A stretch of 64,000 nucleotides of DNA from Hygrophila difformis (GCA_030278955.1 JAOANR010000003.1:57963628-58027627); one strand, 5' to 3'. Positions 45,449 through 58,216 are shown, counted from the first letter of the stretch. Notes: generated by a model not told the origin, from the letters alone. A program made the numbers and translations.

Positions 45449-45833
45449 GTCGCTAGACTCCCGTGGCGTGAAGCATGGTCTCGCGCCACCGAAGGGTTTA
45501 GCGACACAACAGCCCAAATGCAGGGAAGGCCAATCCAGAGACTCCTGTCGCTAAGCCCGTGGCGCGAAGCATGGTCTCGCGCCACGGGATGGTTTAGCGA
45601 CACAGAGACCAAATGAAGAAGATATGTCCATAGACTCCCTGTCGCTAGACCTGTGGCGCGATACATGGTCTCGCGACAGGGTAGTGTTCTGCGACACAGA
45701 AGGCAAGATAAAGACTCAGTCAAGAAGCCTTGCGACATGCAGCCTCATCTCGCGCCACACCGCGTGATATCGCGCCACACCGCGTAGTCTCGCGACACGA
45801 AGGAAGGCTGTGATGTGTGTGTCTTACGACACA
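45449..45833 (+). repeat. Family-C palindromic word array 1, upstream of TATA
   Basis: Repeated TGTCGCTAGAC, GGTCTCGCGCCAC, GTCTCGCGACA and TTTAGCGACACA words, in inverted pairs. The array ends 44 bp before the TATA box, as in element A, but the words are entirely different. Confidence 0.8.
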
Positions 45834-46524
45834 ATGGGCTTCAGAATCAAGGCCCATGGGCCTAGGGTTTCACTTCTATAAATAGAGGGTAATCCCTATG
45901 TGCTCGGAGTTAGCTCATTCATTCTCTTGAAGACACTGTCTCGAGAATTCTCCCTATGTAGTTCTTAGTTTAGTTTTATTTTCTTTGTATTATTTAATTT
46001 TTGCATTAGCTTAGCATAGATTAGTTTTATTTTAATGTTGTTCTTCCTTTAAATAGTTTAGGTAGCCACTGTTCACAATTTTATTTTGTTATGGATCTTT
46101 GATTTTAGGGTTTGTAATACCCAAAATGATGGGTATTAACAAACCCATTAATAAAATGGGAAAATATTCTTGATATGTGTCCCAAAAACATGAAATGGGT
46201 TTCACACCCCATGGATTCTTTATTGCTTTCATTTTCTTTTGGTCATTTGACCTTTATTGTTCATTTTATGCTTACTGTTTTCATTTATTTTGGATAATGT
46301 TCATGTGTGATGTGTGATCAAACCCTAGTTAGGATCATTCTTTATTTTAAATACTGTTATCGTTAGATTTTTATTTTTGTTCAAGCATGTTCTTATTAAT
46401 TTCACTTATTGTTTTGTTATTTTTGGGTTAGAATCACTTTTTGATCTGAAATAGGGTAAGATCACGCTGTTTGCATGCTACTGTTCCTTTTTGCTTTTCT
46501 GACTTGTGTCCTGAACCACCCCCA

Positions 46525-47226
46525 TGTCGCCAACCTCTTCCAGTCGCGAGACCACGTCTAGCGATAGGAAGGTAGTCTCGCGACATGGGTGTCTTGGGAT
46601 ACTTGTTTTATAAATTTTGAAATCCCCCAGTCGTGAGGCAGTCCTGTCGCGAACCCACGGTTAGCGACACAATTTTTGTTTAGCGACTGAGGACTAAATC
46701 CTTGCATTTTTCACTGGAATGGCTCATGTCGCGAAACTCCTGTCGCGGACCCACGGTTCGCAACACACTTTTTGGTCTCGAGACAGGAAAATTATATCTT
46801 AGCAAATTTTGAAAACTCCAGTCGCTAGACCATCCTGTCGCGAGACCACGTCTCGCGACAGACTTTTGAGTTCCGCGACTGGGGACCCAATTCTTAGAAA
46901 ATTTCTGAAAAACTTCATGTCGCTAGACTCCTGTCCCGAGACCACGTCTCGCGACACAATTTTTGTCTAGCGCCACGAAGTCAATGCCTTGCAAAAATTT
47001 CTAAAACTTAACCTGTCGCGACACTCATGGCGCGAACCTCGGTTCACGCCACAATTTTTGGTATCGCGACTGGGTCCTCATCCCCTTTATTAAATTACAA
47101 AAATTCTATTTTCTTGACCCCTAGTCCCCAAACCCCAGTCGCTAGACCACGTTTGGCGACTGGCAATTAGTTTAAGGACTGGGAAAACCCCAAATGCAAA
47201 TCTTTTATTCTCCACCCCCCCATGTC
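46525..47226 (+). repeat. Family-C palindromic word array 2, in transcribed LTR
   Basis: About six units of the type GTCGCGAGACCACGTCTCG with TAGCGACA/AGCGACTG variants, roughly 90 bp apart. The array starts about 640 bp after the TATA box, matching the position of array 2 in element A. It runs into the gap. Confidence 0.78.
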
Positions 47227-47726
47227 NNNNNNNNNNNNNNNNNNNNNNNNNNNNNNNNNNNNNNNNNNNNNNNNNNNNNNNNNNNNNNNNNNNNNNNNNN
47301 NNNNNNNNNNNNNNNNNNNNNNNNNNNNNNNNNNNNNNNNNNNNNNNNNNNNNNNNNNNNNNNNNNNNNNNNNNNNNNNNNNNNNNNNNNNNNNNNNNNN
47401 NNNNNNNNNNNNNNNNNNNNNNNNNNNNNNNNNNNNNNNNNNNNNNNNNNNNNNNNNNNNNNNNNNNNNNNNNNNNNNNNNNNNNNNNNNNNNNNNNNNN
47501 NNNNNNNNNNNNNNNNNNNNNNNNNNNNNNNNNNNNNNNNNNNNNNNNNNNNNNNNNNNNNNNNNNNNNNNNNNNNNNNNNNNNNNNNNNNNNNNNNNNN
47601 NNNNNNNNNNNNNNNNNNNNNNNNNNNNNNNNNNNNNNNNNNNNNNNNNNNNNNNNNNNNNNNNNNNNNNNNNNNNNNNNNNNNNNNNNNNNNNNNNNNN
47701 NNNNNNNNNNNNNNNNNNNNNNNNNN
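47227..47726. other. Assembly gap, 500 N
   Basis: Exactly 500 unknown bases, probably a placeholder of arbitrary size. Any ORF spanning it is meaningless. It separates LTR C (plus) from LTR D (minus). Confidence 0.98.
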
Positions 47727-48553
47727 GCCTGAGATGAGAAGAATTTTGGCTAAAGAAATGACAAAAATAATTTGGGTTAATTGGATTGCAGTTATCTGTG
47801 GTTCAATTCCCTAATCATTAAGGTGAGATGATTTTAGACAGCAGAAGACCTTAAACGACAGTGATCGCTATCGTCAGACTTCTACTATCTATGAAGTGAG
47901 AGAAAACCCACATATTTTCTTACTGTAGTACTATTCAAACAATGTTGATCGACACTGTTTGATAATATTACAGCTCAAAATTCGGGTTTGAAATTAAGAT
48001 AAATAAATAGAAACTGCATCCGAAAAGGAGTCAGCTGAGCAGCTATTATAATCCCGGATGGACGAACCGCCAAGGCTTTCACCGACCACTATCCGGACCA
48101 TGCAAAATAACAACTAGTAATCAACATTCAGACTACGAGCTAGTTTATCCATGTGGGAATACCCGCCAACTTTAGTCTGTTATATCTCTTACTAGCTGTT
48201 TCACACAACACGGAAAAGACAAAATAAATAAATAAAAGAAAATATTTTTGGGTCATCTTGTATGAGAGACATTGGTTTTCACATGCAAGGGTATGGAATT
48301 AAATCCATAATTACTCTATATGTCTAAATAATCACTCATTCCATAATTAATTAATTAATTACAGTCCGAATTATATACTTAGATCATTAGAGTTTAATTT
48401 TGTAGAAAAATCTTTTAATGGAATTGAACAAAAATTCTTTATATCAAATTAATCATGGGTTGAGATCATTGGACTTCAACCTCAAAATATTAATACAAAG
48501 GTTCAATTAATTAAGGAAAATGGAGAAATGGAAAATTTGGCAAAAATGCCAAT

Positions 48554-48903
48554 TACGACGCTAGACAGATTTGACGACGCTATCCTAGGTTAGCGTCGTG
48601 AGGATAGCGTCGTAGGGTGAATTTTTAGAAGTGTTGATAAAATTGGAAGGTACGACGCTATACACTAAATGACGACGCTATCCTAGGATAGCGTCGTAGG
48701 CATAGCGTCGTAAGTGGGTCTTGTGAAAAATATAGTATTTTGGGGACCTACGACTCTAGACAAAAATTACGACGCTATCCGAGGATAGCATCGTTGGTCT
48801 AGCGCCGTAGGACGAATTTGTTGTTAAGTCTGGACGACTACGGCGCTAAACCCCACCTACGACGCTACACTAGGTTAGCGCCGTAGGGCGGTTAGCGTCG
48901 TAG
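48554..48903 (-). repeat. Family-D palindromic word array 2, in transcribed LTR
   Basis: Units such as TACGACGCTATCC paired with GGATAGCGTCGTA (central palindrome CGCTATCCTAGGATAGCG) and TACGGCGCTA variants, about 70-100 bp apart. The position in the LTR corresponds to array 2 of A and C. The same unit starts again at 63957-64000 in the 5' LTR. Confidence 0.82.
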
Positions 48904-49552
48904 CTAGCCCAGAAAATTGTTGTTGTTCGGGTGATGCAGTCTATGCGATTGCAAACCCTATTTTCAAGTTTATGGTTCAATACATGCAAGGACAGTAGCA
49001 AGGGGAAGTAATAACAATAATGAAGATAAACTAAAATGTAAAAGAAACTCAAATACAAAGAAAAGATAAGGCATAAATGAACCACAAACCCAAGTGAGGG
49101 TTTTCAACCAACAAATCATGCATGAGAACCCGAAAACAAGAGAAATAACACAAACCCACATAAAGCAAATGAAACTAAATGACCAAGTGGTCATAAAACT
49201 GAAAATAAAGCAATAAATCCACGGACTCATGTACATTTCATGATTTTGGGACTCTTTTTGTGATTAACTTCCTATTTTATAAGAAATGGCTTGATAATAC
49301 CCATCATTTGGGTATTTCAAACCTTAATCAAAGTTCAACAAAGCTGGAAAATAATATAAACAGTGGCTAGCTAAGGTTGCAAACTCTAATAAGATCACTA
49401 ATCTAACATATTAATAATCTAATCTAAGACATAAATATAAATAATACAAAAAAAAGACCTAACTACCTAACTAACCTACACACCTCTCAAGAACACCAAG
49501 TTGTCTCCAAGTTCGAATGTTATCCCCCCTTGATCATGGAGTCAACTTGTTC

Positions 49553-49890
49553 TTATATAGGTGGGAAAAAAAAAAACCTAGGCCCATGGGCCCCCAGGCC
49601 TTGAAATTTGAATTCTGAGGCTGAGTACGACGCTATAGCTGGGTACGGTGCTATCCTACTACGGCGCTATAGGTCTAGCGTCGTAGTCTTCCATCTCGAA
49701 GACACTCTTTGTTTCTGAATGGACAGCCTACGGCGCTATCCATGCTTACGACGCTATACTCGACTACGGCGCTATCCATGCTTAGCGTCGTCCACCCTTC
49801 TTTGGACGTCATCTTCAGTTTCCTCCTACGGCGCTAGACCAAGCTACGGCGCTATACATGCTTAGCGCCGTAGTTGTGTCTAGCGTCGTA
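49553..49890 (-). promoter_or_regulatory. LTR promoter of element D with word array 1
   Basis: On the minus strand, words TACGACGCTA, TACGGCGCTA and TAGCGTCGTA fill 49626-49890, followed by site II and CCTAGGTTTT, then TATATAA at 49553-49559. The order is the same as in A and C, with a third word family. Confidence 0.75.
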
Positions 49891-50181
49891 ATATCCTGTA
49901 AAATTTCAACTTTTTGTGGGTTTTTCATTTCTTTTCCCATCTTTTTTCATTTCCTTTTTCTTTTCTTTTCTTTTTCTCATGTTTTTGGATTTTTCTAACA
50001 TAAATATGTAATAAAATTACATATTTATGCATTTTTCATACCAGCTCAATATTTTTACAGTTATGCATAGATCAGTCCAATTCAACTGCTTTCTTATTTA
50101 ATATAAGACCGGAATGCGATCAAATGCCCGTTTCAGACACGGAAATGGATTGAAAATAATGGTCATTTCTGGCCATTATCA

Positions 50182-51803
50182 ACATCCTCACATTTAATAC
50201 TGATCGTCCCCCGAGCAGTCAGAGTCAATGTTCTAAAGAACACGGGCTCTGCATATTCAATTCATTTTCGTGGCTTCATAAATTACATTCTTTTTGGATT
50301 GGAATAAGACAATCAAAAACTTCAAGTATTAAATCCCCTTGATTGCAGTGTTTAATGAAATGATACTTGCTCACTATATCAGGCCTACAAATCATACATT
50401 ATTATCAACCCTTCATGAATATCATGTTCGAAAAATGCAAAGATTAAGAATCAGAATTAAGGTATGACACGAACATGTTTCATGAAATAGAGTCTCACAT
50501 ATAAGAGAATCGGAAAGTTCACTCACTCTCAATTGGGGTTTAATCATGAACGCTCAAAATCAATTTTAATCAAATTATCCATAAGCTTGCAATCGGACCA
50601 ACTCGCCACCGGCTCATTTCCTCAAATCGAGATCATGATGTCTTATTTAAGGGTTGTAATGGGGCATGCGGTTGTAACATTAGGTGAGGAAGGGAATTAT
50701 TGGGCTAAGAAGTGGCAAGAATTAATACTATAATAACTTGGCATTTTTATTTAAAATTTATGATCATCAATATTTCTTCTTTTCTTTTCACATTGCAATG
50801 ACATTAGACTATGTCTAATTGCTTTTGTCATTTGCAATTTATTTGTGTTGAATAAAGTTCAACTATTTTTCTCCTCTCTTCTTCTTTTTTGTTTTTGGAA
50901 TCGGTTTATAGCCTACCGATTGATACATTTTTTATGATCATAAATTTAATGCCTTGAAAGAATTTATTCTTGCACACTTGGGTTGAATATTTTGGTCTTT
51001 TTGTAGGCTAGGAAAAATATAGTGGGCTTCAAAGAAAAAATAGGCTTTATAGGCTCAAATTGGTTAATCCTAAAGGGAGAATATTTTTGGGTTTGGATTT
51101 CAAAAGAAGGCCAAAAATTTGGTTTTCTAGATGCCTCGATCATGTGCTCGATTTCGGGAATATGGCATGGTCTTGAATTGGTCCCAATTGCAAGTTCTAG
51201 TGTCCTTCAATTAAAATGATTTTCACACATCAAAAAAAAGAAATGAGTAAAAGTGACTCATGGCTCAAGCCTCACAGGTTGGATTGATTCATGTCATACA
51301 TTATTCTAAAATTTAATCCAACTTTAATCCTAACAATTTATTCAATTAAGATTTCTACATGCAGATTTATTACCCAATAAGCTGATCGCATCATTAAATT
51401 TTTATAGCTCAAAACCTTAGGAATTCATTTCATGCATGTTTTCAATTATATTATCCCAATTTAAAAGTTTGAAAATTTAATCACAAGCCTAAATTCAACA
51501 TGTGAATTTAGAGCAGGTTTGTGCATACTTTTGCTGGTTATTTAATTTAAAGCAGTAAAGAGGCACTGTTAACATACAAAGTATGTCAACAGCGTATTTT
51601 TGGCCTGACAGTCACTTATTCATTTTGGACTGTCAGACATCTTTTCAAGAATAAAATTGTTTTTGGACTGCAAAATTCCTTTTTGGAAAGCGGAAAATAC
51701 ATCAATTACAAGAGATTTCATGCAATAAGAATGAACTTGCACAAATGACAGAAATTCTCTTATATGATGTTTACAATTAAGCTAAAAAATGATTAGGATC
51801 AGA
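50182..51803 (-). other. 3' untranslated part of element D
   Basis: No gene found. It is colinear with 41174-42804 of element A on the opposite strand, including the GTATGTCAACAG palindrome region and the AAATGTGAGGATGT block at the LTR boundary (about 50182-50196). Confidence 0.65.
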
Positions 51804-54800
51804 TCAGATTAATTCTTTCGGTTCCTGTGGTTGAGTTGAAGGCCCAGCATCGTCTGTTGGTGGAGGTGGCGGCTTCGGGAGCTGTCCGATGAGTGCTTGG
51901 ATCACCGCCTCCATCATTTTTCGTTGACGTTCTTCACTTTCCATCATCATCTTCCGTTGCCTCTCTTCGCTTTCCAGCCTTTCTCTGTAATGCCTTTCTT
52001 CTCTTTCCAACAGGAGTCGTCTGAATTCATCTTCTCTTCTCCTCTGTTCAGCTCTCTCTTCCTCTTTTCTCTTGTCTCTCTCTTCTCTGATTCTCCTATC
52101 ATCTTCCCTTCCCAGAATGATAATATCTGCCAACTGCTTGACACTTTCTGTCATGGTTTTGTTCATTGAGCTCACGATCTCCACTACATTTGAGTTAGCA
52201 GGATGTTGGGAGACGTTCTGGCTTAGAGGAGGGATCTGGGAGGGGTGAGCTTGCTGCTAAGGGCTTGAACCGGCGATGATGGAGGAATTGACTGGGACTT
52301 GGTTCCGCTGGCTCTCCCACTTGTTTTGAAAGTCCCGCCTCAGTACGGGCCTGTCTTCTTCTTTTAGGAGCAGGGGGAGGCATTGGATCTCTTCTTTGAA
52401 TTGATGGTGCTCTCTTCACCTGATATGAAAGAGATTGCACATTTGAGTCAGCAGGGAAAGGAGGGAGGTGCATAGTAATCCTCTCTTGAATGTGCATGGA
52501 TGGGACCCGGATAGAGGAATCAGAATGGACCAAGGCATCAGTGTCAAATTCTCCCATGTCTACCCCCTTGATCTGTGCAGATTCTTATAATAAGATATCG
52601 GGTAGCAGAGAGCATTCTTCTTCTCGATTCGTTGTAGTCATGACTCTAAAGATAATGTTCCCCCAACATTCAGTTTTCGCCCATGCCACAGCTTTGCAAA
52701 TCCCATCAATTACACTGCCTGAAGTATTTTGGGGGTGCGAGCTGGGCCTGATTCTAGCCATGTAAAATTCGAATGTGGGCATGAACTCCACTTTTATCTT
52801 GGACGTGCTGAATGTCCCCACCAAGCCTGGCGTTCTGGTCAGGGAGTCGGCGATGGCTTGATACGTTGCTTTCATTTTGGTCTTGCCACGCCTACTCAAG
52901 ATCTCCTCCTCCGTAATCTCACTTTGATAACTGGGTGTTTGGAGGAATCTGTTTAGATAATCCGGGATATATCTATCGTCTTTCCTCTAACCCAGGTTGT
53001 TCGTCTTGCAACGTTAATGTTGCATTAAAACTCCCTAGTCAACTCCATATACCCAGGATCTCCGTGATGTAGCAGGAACTGCTCCCATCCAAGCCATGTC
53101 CTCCAAAAATCCACAGTAGGGTGCCTTAGCGAGTCCGGTGCAAACCCCTTGTCGGGTATGATGCTTTCCAAAAGCTTCTCATATGCCTTGACTGCTTTCG
53201 GGTTCCCGTTGAATTTTCGGATTACGTCTGCCTCCTTTATCACCATTTTAGTGTTTTCAATCTTTTGAATTCCCATTCTGGCGCGAACTCCGGTTTTCTC
53301 CCAAAATCTGGCGGGCTTGACTGATCCAACAGATTCATCTTCGCTTGTGTGCCAGTCAGTTGGTTCATCTTGCTCCCCCTGGATGGGTTCATGCCTGCTC
53401 GGTTCACCCCCTTCCTGGGCTTCTTCATCCATAGGTTCCTCCTCAACCTGTTTAATTACATTTTTCATTGCATCGTACTTATTTTTTACATTAACTGGAA
53501 ATGTAAGTACAGGAAAGTAAGGATCATCAACGCCAGTTGATACCTCCTCCTCCTCCCTAATTCTTGCAGCTCTTCCCACAGGACGCTTGAAGATTGGTGC
53601 CATTTGCTCCATAAATTTGTCCTCTTCTTGCATTGCCTCTTCATTTTCTTCTTTTGCAGTCTTTTTTCCTATTTTCGGCCAGATCTTGGGGCTCAACAGT
53701 TTTGGCTAGCGGCTCATCGGCTTTATCCTTCACCAATTCAGATAATGAAATGGGATCCGCTCTTTCCTCAAGTTCATCATTTTCCCCAATCATGACTCTT
53801 CTCCTCTTTCTCTGCCCGGATGATGTTTCGGGAGCGATTACTGCTTCAATTCGAGCTATCCCAACAAGGGGATCGATTATCCGAGATGCTTCTGTGTGAT
53901 GACGGATTTGTTCAGGCCCCTCTCCACTATCAATCCTTGCTTCGATCTGTTCGTTGAGCCTTTTCCTTATATCTCCCCGGATAGTCTCAGCATCATGTGC
54001 AGTGGGGCCAGTCCATGCAGGAGGTTGTTCTTCTTTAATTTTCAATCCACGCCCCTGCACTTCTCCAGTGATCATCAAATCTTCATCATCTCCCTTCTCT
54101 TTCTCCACCTCTGTCGATTTCCTCGTCTCCAATTCCGCTTGGAGCTTTTCAGCAATTTCTTTGTCATGAGCTTCTTTCTTCTTCCTTTCCTCCTCGGCTT
54201 GAGTTTGCTGAATATTCTTTCTAATCTGCTCCTCTTCTGCAGCTTTGTTTTCTCTTTCAGCTTGTTCTTGCTCATCTATTTTATCCATTCCCGAACCTCC
54301 TGTTTCATTTCCTTGTTCAACCAGACCAGCTAATGCATTCTCTTCTTCCTGCAATTTTCTAGCCAGTGCAGCATCTTGAGCAATTAGATCCTTTTTCTTA
54401 GGGGGTGACAGTGGCATCACTCCCTTTCCTTTGTCTTTCGGGTCTGCTGGCTCAGTTGCCTTCCTTGTAGTGGTCTCGGGCTCTCCTGATTACAACTTTT
54501 GGCTCCGGTGCCCGTCCACTTTTCTCCTTGATCGGCCAGTTTTATCAGTCTACCTCTCGTTTGAACTGTGGTTCAGCCTGGCTTTCAGAAGTGGTAGCTA
54601 AGCAAGTAGATGTTTGCTCTGGCTGGGGTGGGTGGATTAGTGGTAGTAGGTGCTTGATCTCGTGTGGCAGGGATGAGGCTGGTATAGACGGTTGGGTTGG
54701 CAACGGGTTGGCTTCAGTGAAAATCTGAGGAGGTGATGCAACAACTTGTATACTGATTGATCAGCACATCATTTTCATCTTCACTCCCTCTCTCGGTCTC

Positions 54801-56127
54801 TTCATCCAAATTGATTCCCCAGGTTCTTCTCTGCATCTTTCAAATAACTTGTTAATGAAAATGGGACTGGAGATGCGGTGTGTCGCTTTACCCATGTCTT
54901 CCGGATGTGATCACAGAAATAGGCCCCTATGTTCCCTCTTGTTATAGCAGTGGAGTGTAGCTTGATGGTATTGCAGTAGTTCAGCCCGAAAGCATCCATC
55001 TCCATCAAGAAGTGCACAAATCCAATCATGTTCTCCTCGATCATTGACTCAACAAGTGGTTTTGCCTCTTGTTTCACAAAAGACATATCACGGGTAAATT
55101 CAACTCTGAAGTATTCTTCAGCCTCGGCCTGAGTCAGCAGTCGGGTTTGTTGTCGATTCTTTCCTAGCACCTTCCAAGATGTATTCTGAATAAATCCAGT
55201 GATTTGGTTCCTCAGCACGTGCAGTTGAGCCAATCCCTGCGGTCTCTGCTCAGCAAGGTGAGTCGGCCTGTACACATCTTCCAAGAAAATCGTGTCGAAA
55301 TAATCCTCATCTGGTAGCACAAGGTCTTTACTCCAAGACGGATTCTGTTAATGTCCCTTCATACCCGTGCCCCTTAGTGTCATCAAGGCATGCCACTGCT
55401 CCCTAAATTCCCTTAGTTAAGTCTATCATAGTCTTAACTATTGGGGCCTGGTTTTCCCTTTCTGATGCCATGGCTTTCTTTATGGCGCTGTTCAAGTTGT
55501 GACTCACTTCTCTGTGCCTTTTTCTTGCTTGTTGTGTTAGCCATCTCTGCTGTTGTACTCCTTGTTTTCCAACAAGCTGGGGTTGTACAGAAACGGTAGG
55601 GCCTTGTTGCACCATGAAGATTCCCATGACACACCAGATGACTGAGGTTAGGTGCTTTCTCTGTGAACTGCCTCCTAACTCTTTCATCCACTTTGTTGGG
55701 CACTATTATAATGTCAAATTCCATGCAAGCGGAATCTATTGTTTTTGAGTGCTGGTGCCTTTCCCATCGGGCCATGAATTCATTGAATCTCCTTAGAATC
55801 CTTTCAGTGTGCACCTCTTCTAGAAATTTCATGTCATTTGCAGACACGTCCATTTGTTTCTCCCAGAACCTCGACAGAAGATAATAGTAAAAGTCCCGTT
55901 GGAATCCCAACTCCTTAAAATTCTGTTCCTCAGGTTTGATATGCTTGTCCCATCCTTTTGGCAGTCTGAAGTTCACTTCGGTTTTACTCACGATTGACAA
56001 TTTAAATGTTGATTCGAGAGCCTGCCGGTGGTCATTAATCTTTCTGCAGAATTGTGAGCCTTCTAGGATCGCTTGGTCCTGTGTGCAAGGGGGCAGTCCT
56101 GCCCGTGACTCAACTACTAACTTTTCC
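51804..56127 (-). pseudogene. ORF3 exon 2 of element D
   Basis: Divergent homologue of ORF3 of element A, in pieces on the minus strand. 56127-55434 is the N-terminal domain (EKLVVESRAGLPPCTQDQA, against EKVIKSAIGLPDCTLQQAA in A), and 55320-54802 continues it. 54420-53641 has PPKKKDLIAQDAALARKLQEEENA plus coiled coil and a KRRR patch. 53696-53025 has the DEPTDWHTSEDE motif and FLLHHGDPGYMELTREF. 52899-52585 has VEFMPTFEFYMARIRPSSHP. 52557-52195 is a Pro-rich, basic segment. 52184-51804 is the EERxRR coiled coil. At least six breaks. Domain order is the same as in A. Function unknown. Confidence 0.75.
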
Positions 56128-57672
56128 CTGAAAAATATGAGAGTATTAAATCCAGTTTTTATAATTTTTGCAAGAGTCATTCAAATTGAATGTGAGGTTA
56201 TTAAATCTTCAAGTTAAATTTTATTGTAAAGCAGAGGTAAATTTTCTTTTTACAAGTTTTGAGATTTAAAGACAAATTAAACTGTTTTTGAACTTAGGAG
56301 TCATTGGGCTCCCAAATATTTTTGAATGGACTTATGAGTCCAAATAATAAAAAGAAAATGGTCATTGGACCAAAAATATTTTTAATGGGCTATTGGGCCC
56401 AAAAAATTTGATTTTCCCATTTTTAAACAATCCCGAGGTGATTGTTGAAAGTGCAATGGAAAATGGAGGGAATGGAATGGATCGCGAATCGAGGAATGTG
56501 AAAATGGAATGTGGCGGCTCGGATCTGCTCGAATAGAACTGCTATGAGACGAGATGGACAGTCCAAAACATTCTCACAAACCAACAAAACTATTTTTTTT
56601 AATTTTTTAATAAAGGTTGACTTATTTTATTAAATAAAAGTGGGATTTTATGGGTCCCATTTTTGGATTTTAAAAGTAGTAGCAGTCCACATGAGGAAAA
56701 AGACTACTACTTTATTACACTACTTGTGCTCCATTGGGAGCAAAACCAAGTGGGTCAACCTAGGAAAGAAAATCTTACCAATTATTTTGTCATTTTGTGA
56801 AAATCCCTTTTTACTGAAAAGTGGGCTTGCACAATTTGTTTATTTGTCAAAGCTTTTCCAAAACAGGACATACACCAACTTTTACAGCCCCCAAACAGAC
56901 AACATAACAGAGACAGACATATCAAAGCCAATTAATGCCTTCACAAGCTTCACAGTGGCATGCAGGCAGGAACTCCAAACATGAGGAAAATAGAAATCCT
57001 TGAGCATCTAAACAACCATCATTTTTATTCTAGCATACATTATGCTTTCAAGACAGATTTAACCAAAACTAAGCATTATCTACGTAAGCTCAGCAACCCA
57101 TGAACCCAAGAATCATAAGAACTAACAGTACAGTCATACTCAAGTAGCACCCCTGTATTCATTAGTGTCTTAAGCTTCTCCAGTTCCAGGAGTTTGTTTC
57201 AAAAACTTTCAAGCAAAAACAAGCAGTATTTATGTCAAATACCGCCATAACACTGCAAAATTCTAACAGTGGTAATAATGGCCCTAGCTCGAAGCCTAAA
57301 CATTCGAGAATCAACATGCTCATAAGGATTTGAACACTCTCTACCCTAAACAGTGCGAATCCCCAACTCCCAACCTCCATCACAGTCTCGGCCAAACAAA
57401 AAAAGTTCACAGAGGCAAGCATGAATCCTCAAATTACGAAATGCTTGAAATCAAGACTTGAGGACACAAAACACACCATTATCGTTCAATCATGCTCCGG
57501 CCAACACCCAAACTCTACAAACCAAATGAATACCCAAAAATCGAACAAACAGAACAAAGGGCAACAAAACCTGAAGCATATTTACAAGTTTCGCAAGAGT
57601 GAAAAAGAAATCCCCCAATAATGCGAAAACAGGGGGCTTGGGTGCGTGCGAATTGAAGAATGGGGAACTTAC
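56128..57672 (-). other. ORF3 intron of element D (1,545 bp)
   Basis: On the minus strand, donor CCCTG/GTAAGT and acceptor TCATATTTTTCAG, phase 2, the same phase and nearly the same length as in element A. The interior is AT-rich with no gene. Confidence 0.7.
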
Positions 57673-57710
57673 CAGGGCTTCTCGGTTGCGGAGGACGAAG
57701 GAGACGCCAT
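57673..57710 (-). CDS. ORF3 exon 1 of element D (38 nt)
   Basis: ATG at 57710, 12 codons (MASPSSSATEKP) plus TG, then GTAAGT. Joined to exon 2 it gives Trp-Glu-Lys, parallel to Trp-Asn-Glu-Lys in A. The exon is too short to be found as an ORF and is supported by the matching structure in A. Confidence 0.7.
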
Positions 57711-57863
57711 TGCGGTGATTCTCGCGAAATTTTGGCAGAGTTTCCCTTAGGATTTGGTGGTTTTTGTTGCGAATGAACTGTGCGTTCGTTCGTAAGAGGG
57801 GTTTTGAGAATGGTTTCGAAAATGGCCAAGTGTGGGAATGGGGGAAGGAGACGAAGGGGTGGG

Positions 57864-58216
57864 TATTTATAAAAAGGGGGAAAAAAGACTACGGCGCTAA
57901 ACTTGGCCTACGGCGCTATACTAGCGCCGTAAGCCTTGCTCAGCGTCGTAGATAGGTAAGAAGGAAGGAAAAGGGCACTACGGCGCTATTCTATTGCTAC
58001 GACGCTATCCTAGGATAGCGCCGTAGTAATGAGAGATAGCGTCGTAAGGCGGTGGAGAGCTAAGGAAGCACTACGGCGCTGTACCTTCAGTACGACGCTA
58101 TTCTAGGATAGCGTCGTTCTAAAGGACTGCGTCGTAGGGAGATATATATAAAGGAGTGGGAAGTGCCCTACGGCGCTATCCCATGACTACGGCGCTATCC
58201 TAGGATAGCGTCGTAG
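57864..58216 (-). promoter_or_regulatory. Internal ORF3 promoter of element D with word array 3
   Basis: On the minus strand, family-D words (TACGACGCTATCCTAGGATA, TAGCGCCGTAG, CTACGGCGCTA) fill 58216-57889, followed 18 bp later by TATAAATA at 57864-57871. The ORF3 ATG is 154 bp further on. The words match the LTR arrays of the same element, not those of A or C. Confidence 0.78.

Larger units (their letters stand above)
45100..47226 (+). repeat. LTR of related element C (cut by assembly gap)
   Basis: It begins TGATAATGGCCACAAATGTCC and shares the first ~250 bp with LTRs A and D, then diverges into its own word arrays. The promoter is GGCCCATGGG (45851-45860), AGGGTTT (45864-45870) and TATAAATA (45877-45884). 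It lies in LTR A directly after GTTAG (45095-45099), the expected target duplication. The 3' part is lost in the N run. Confidence 0.85.
47727..50181 (-). repeat. 3' LTR of element D (end lost in gap)
   Basis: On the minus strand it begins TGATAATGGCCAGAAATGACC at 50181 and runs down to the gap. It contains array 1 (49626-49890), site II GGCCCATGGGCC (49581-49592), TATATAA (49553-49559) and array 2 (48554-48903). From 47727 to 48550 it is AT-rich with no gene. Confidence 0.85.

Noticed and set aside
47194..47814. ORFs spanning the N run
   Set aside because: Translation through unknown bases is meaningless.
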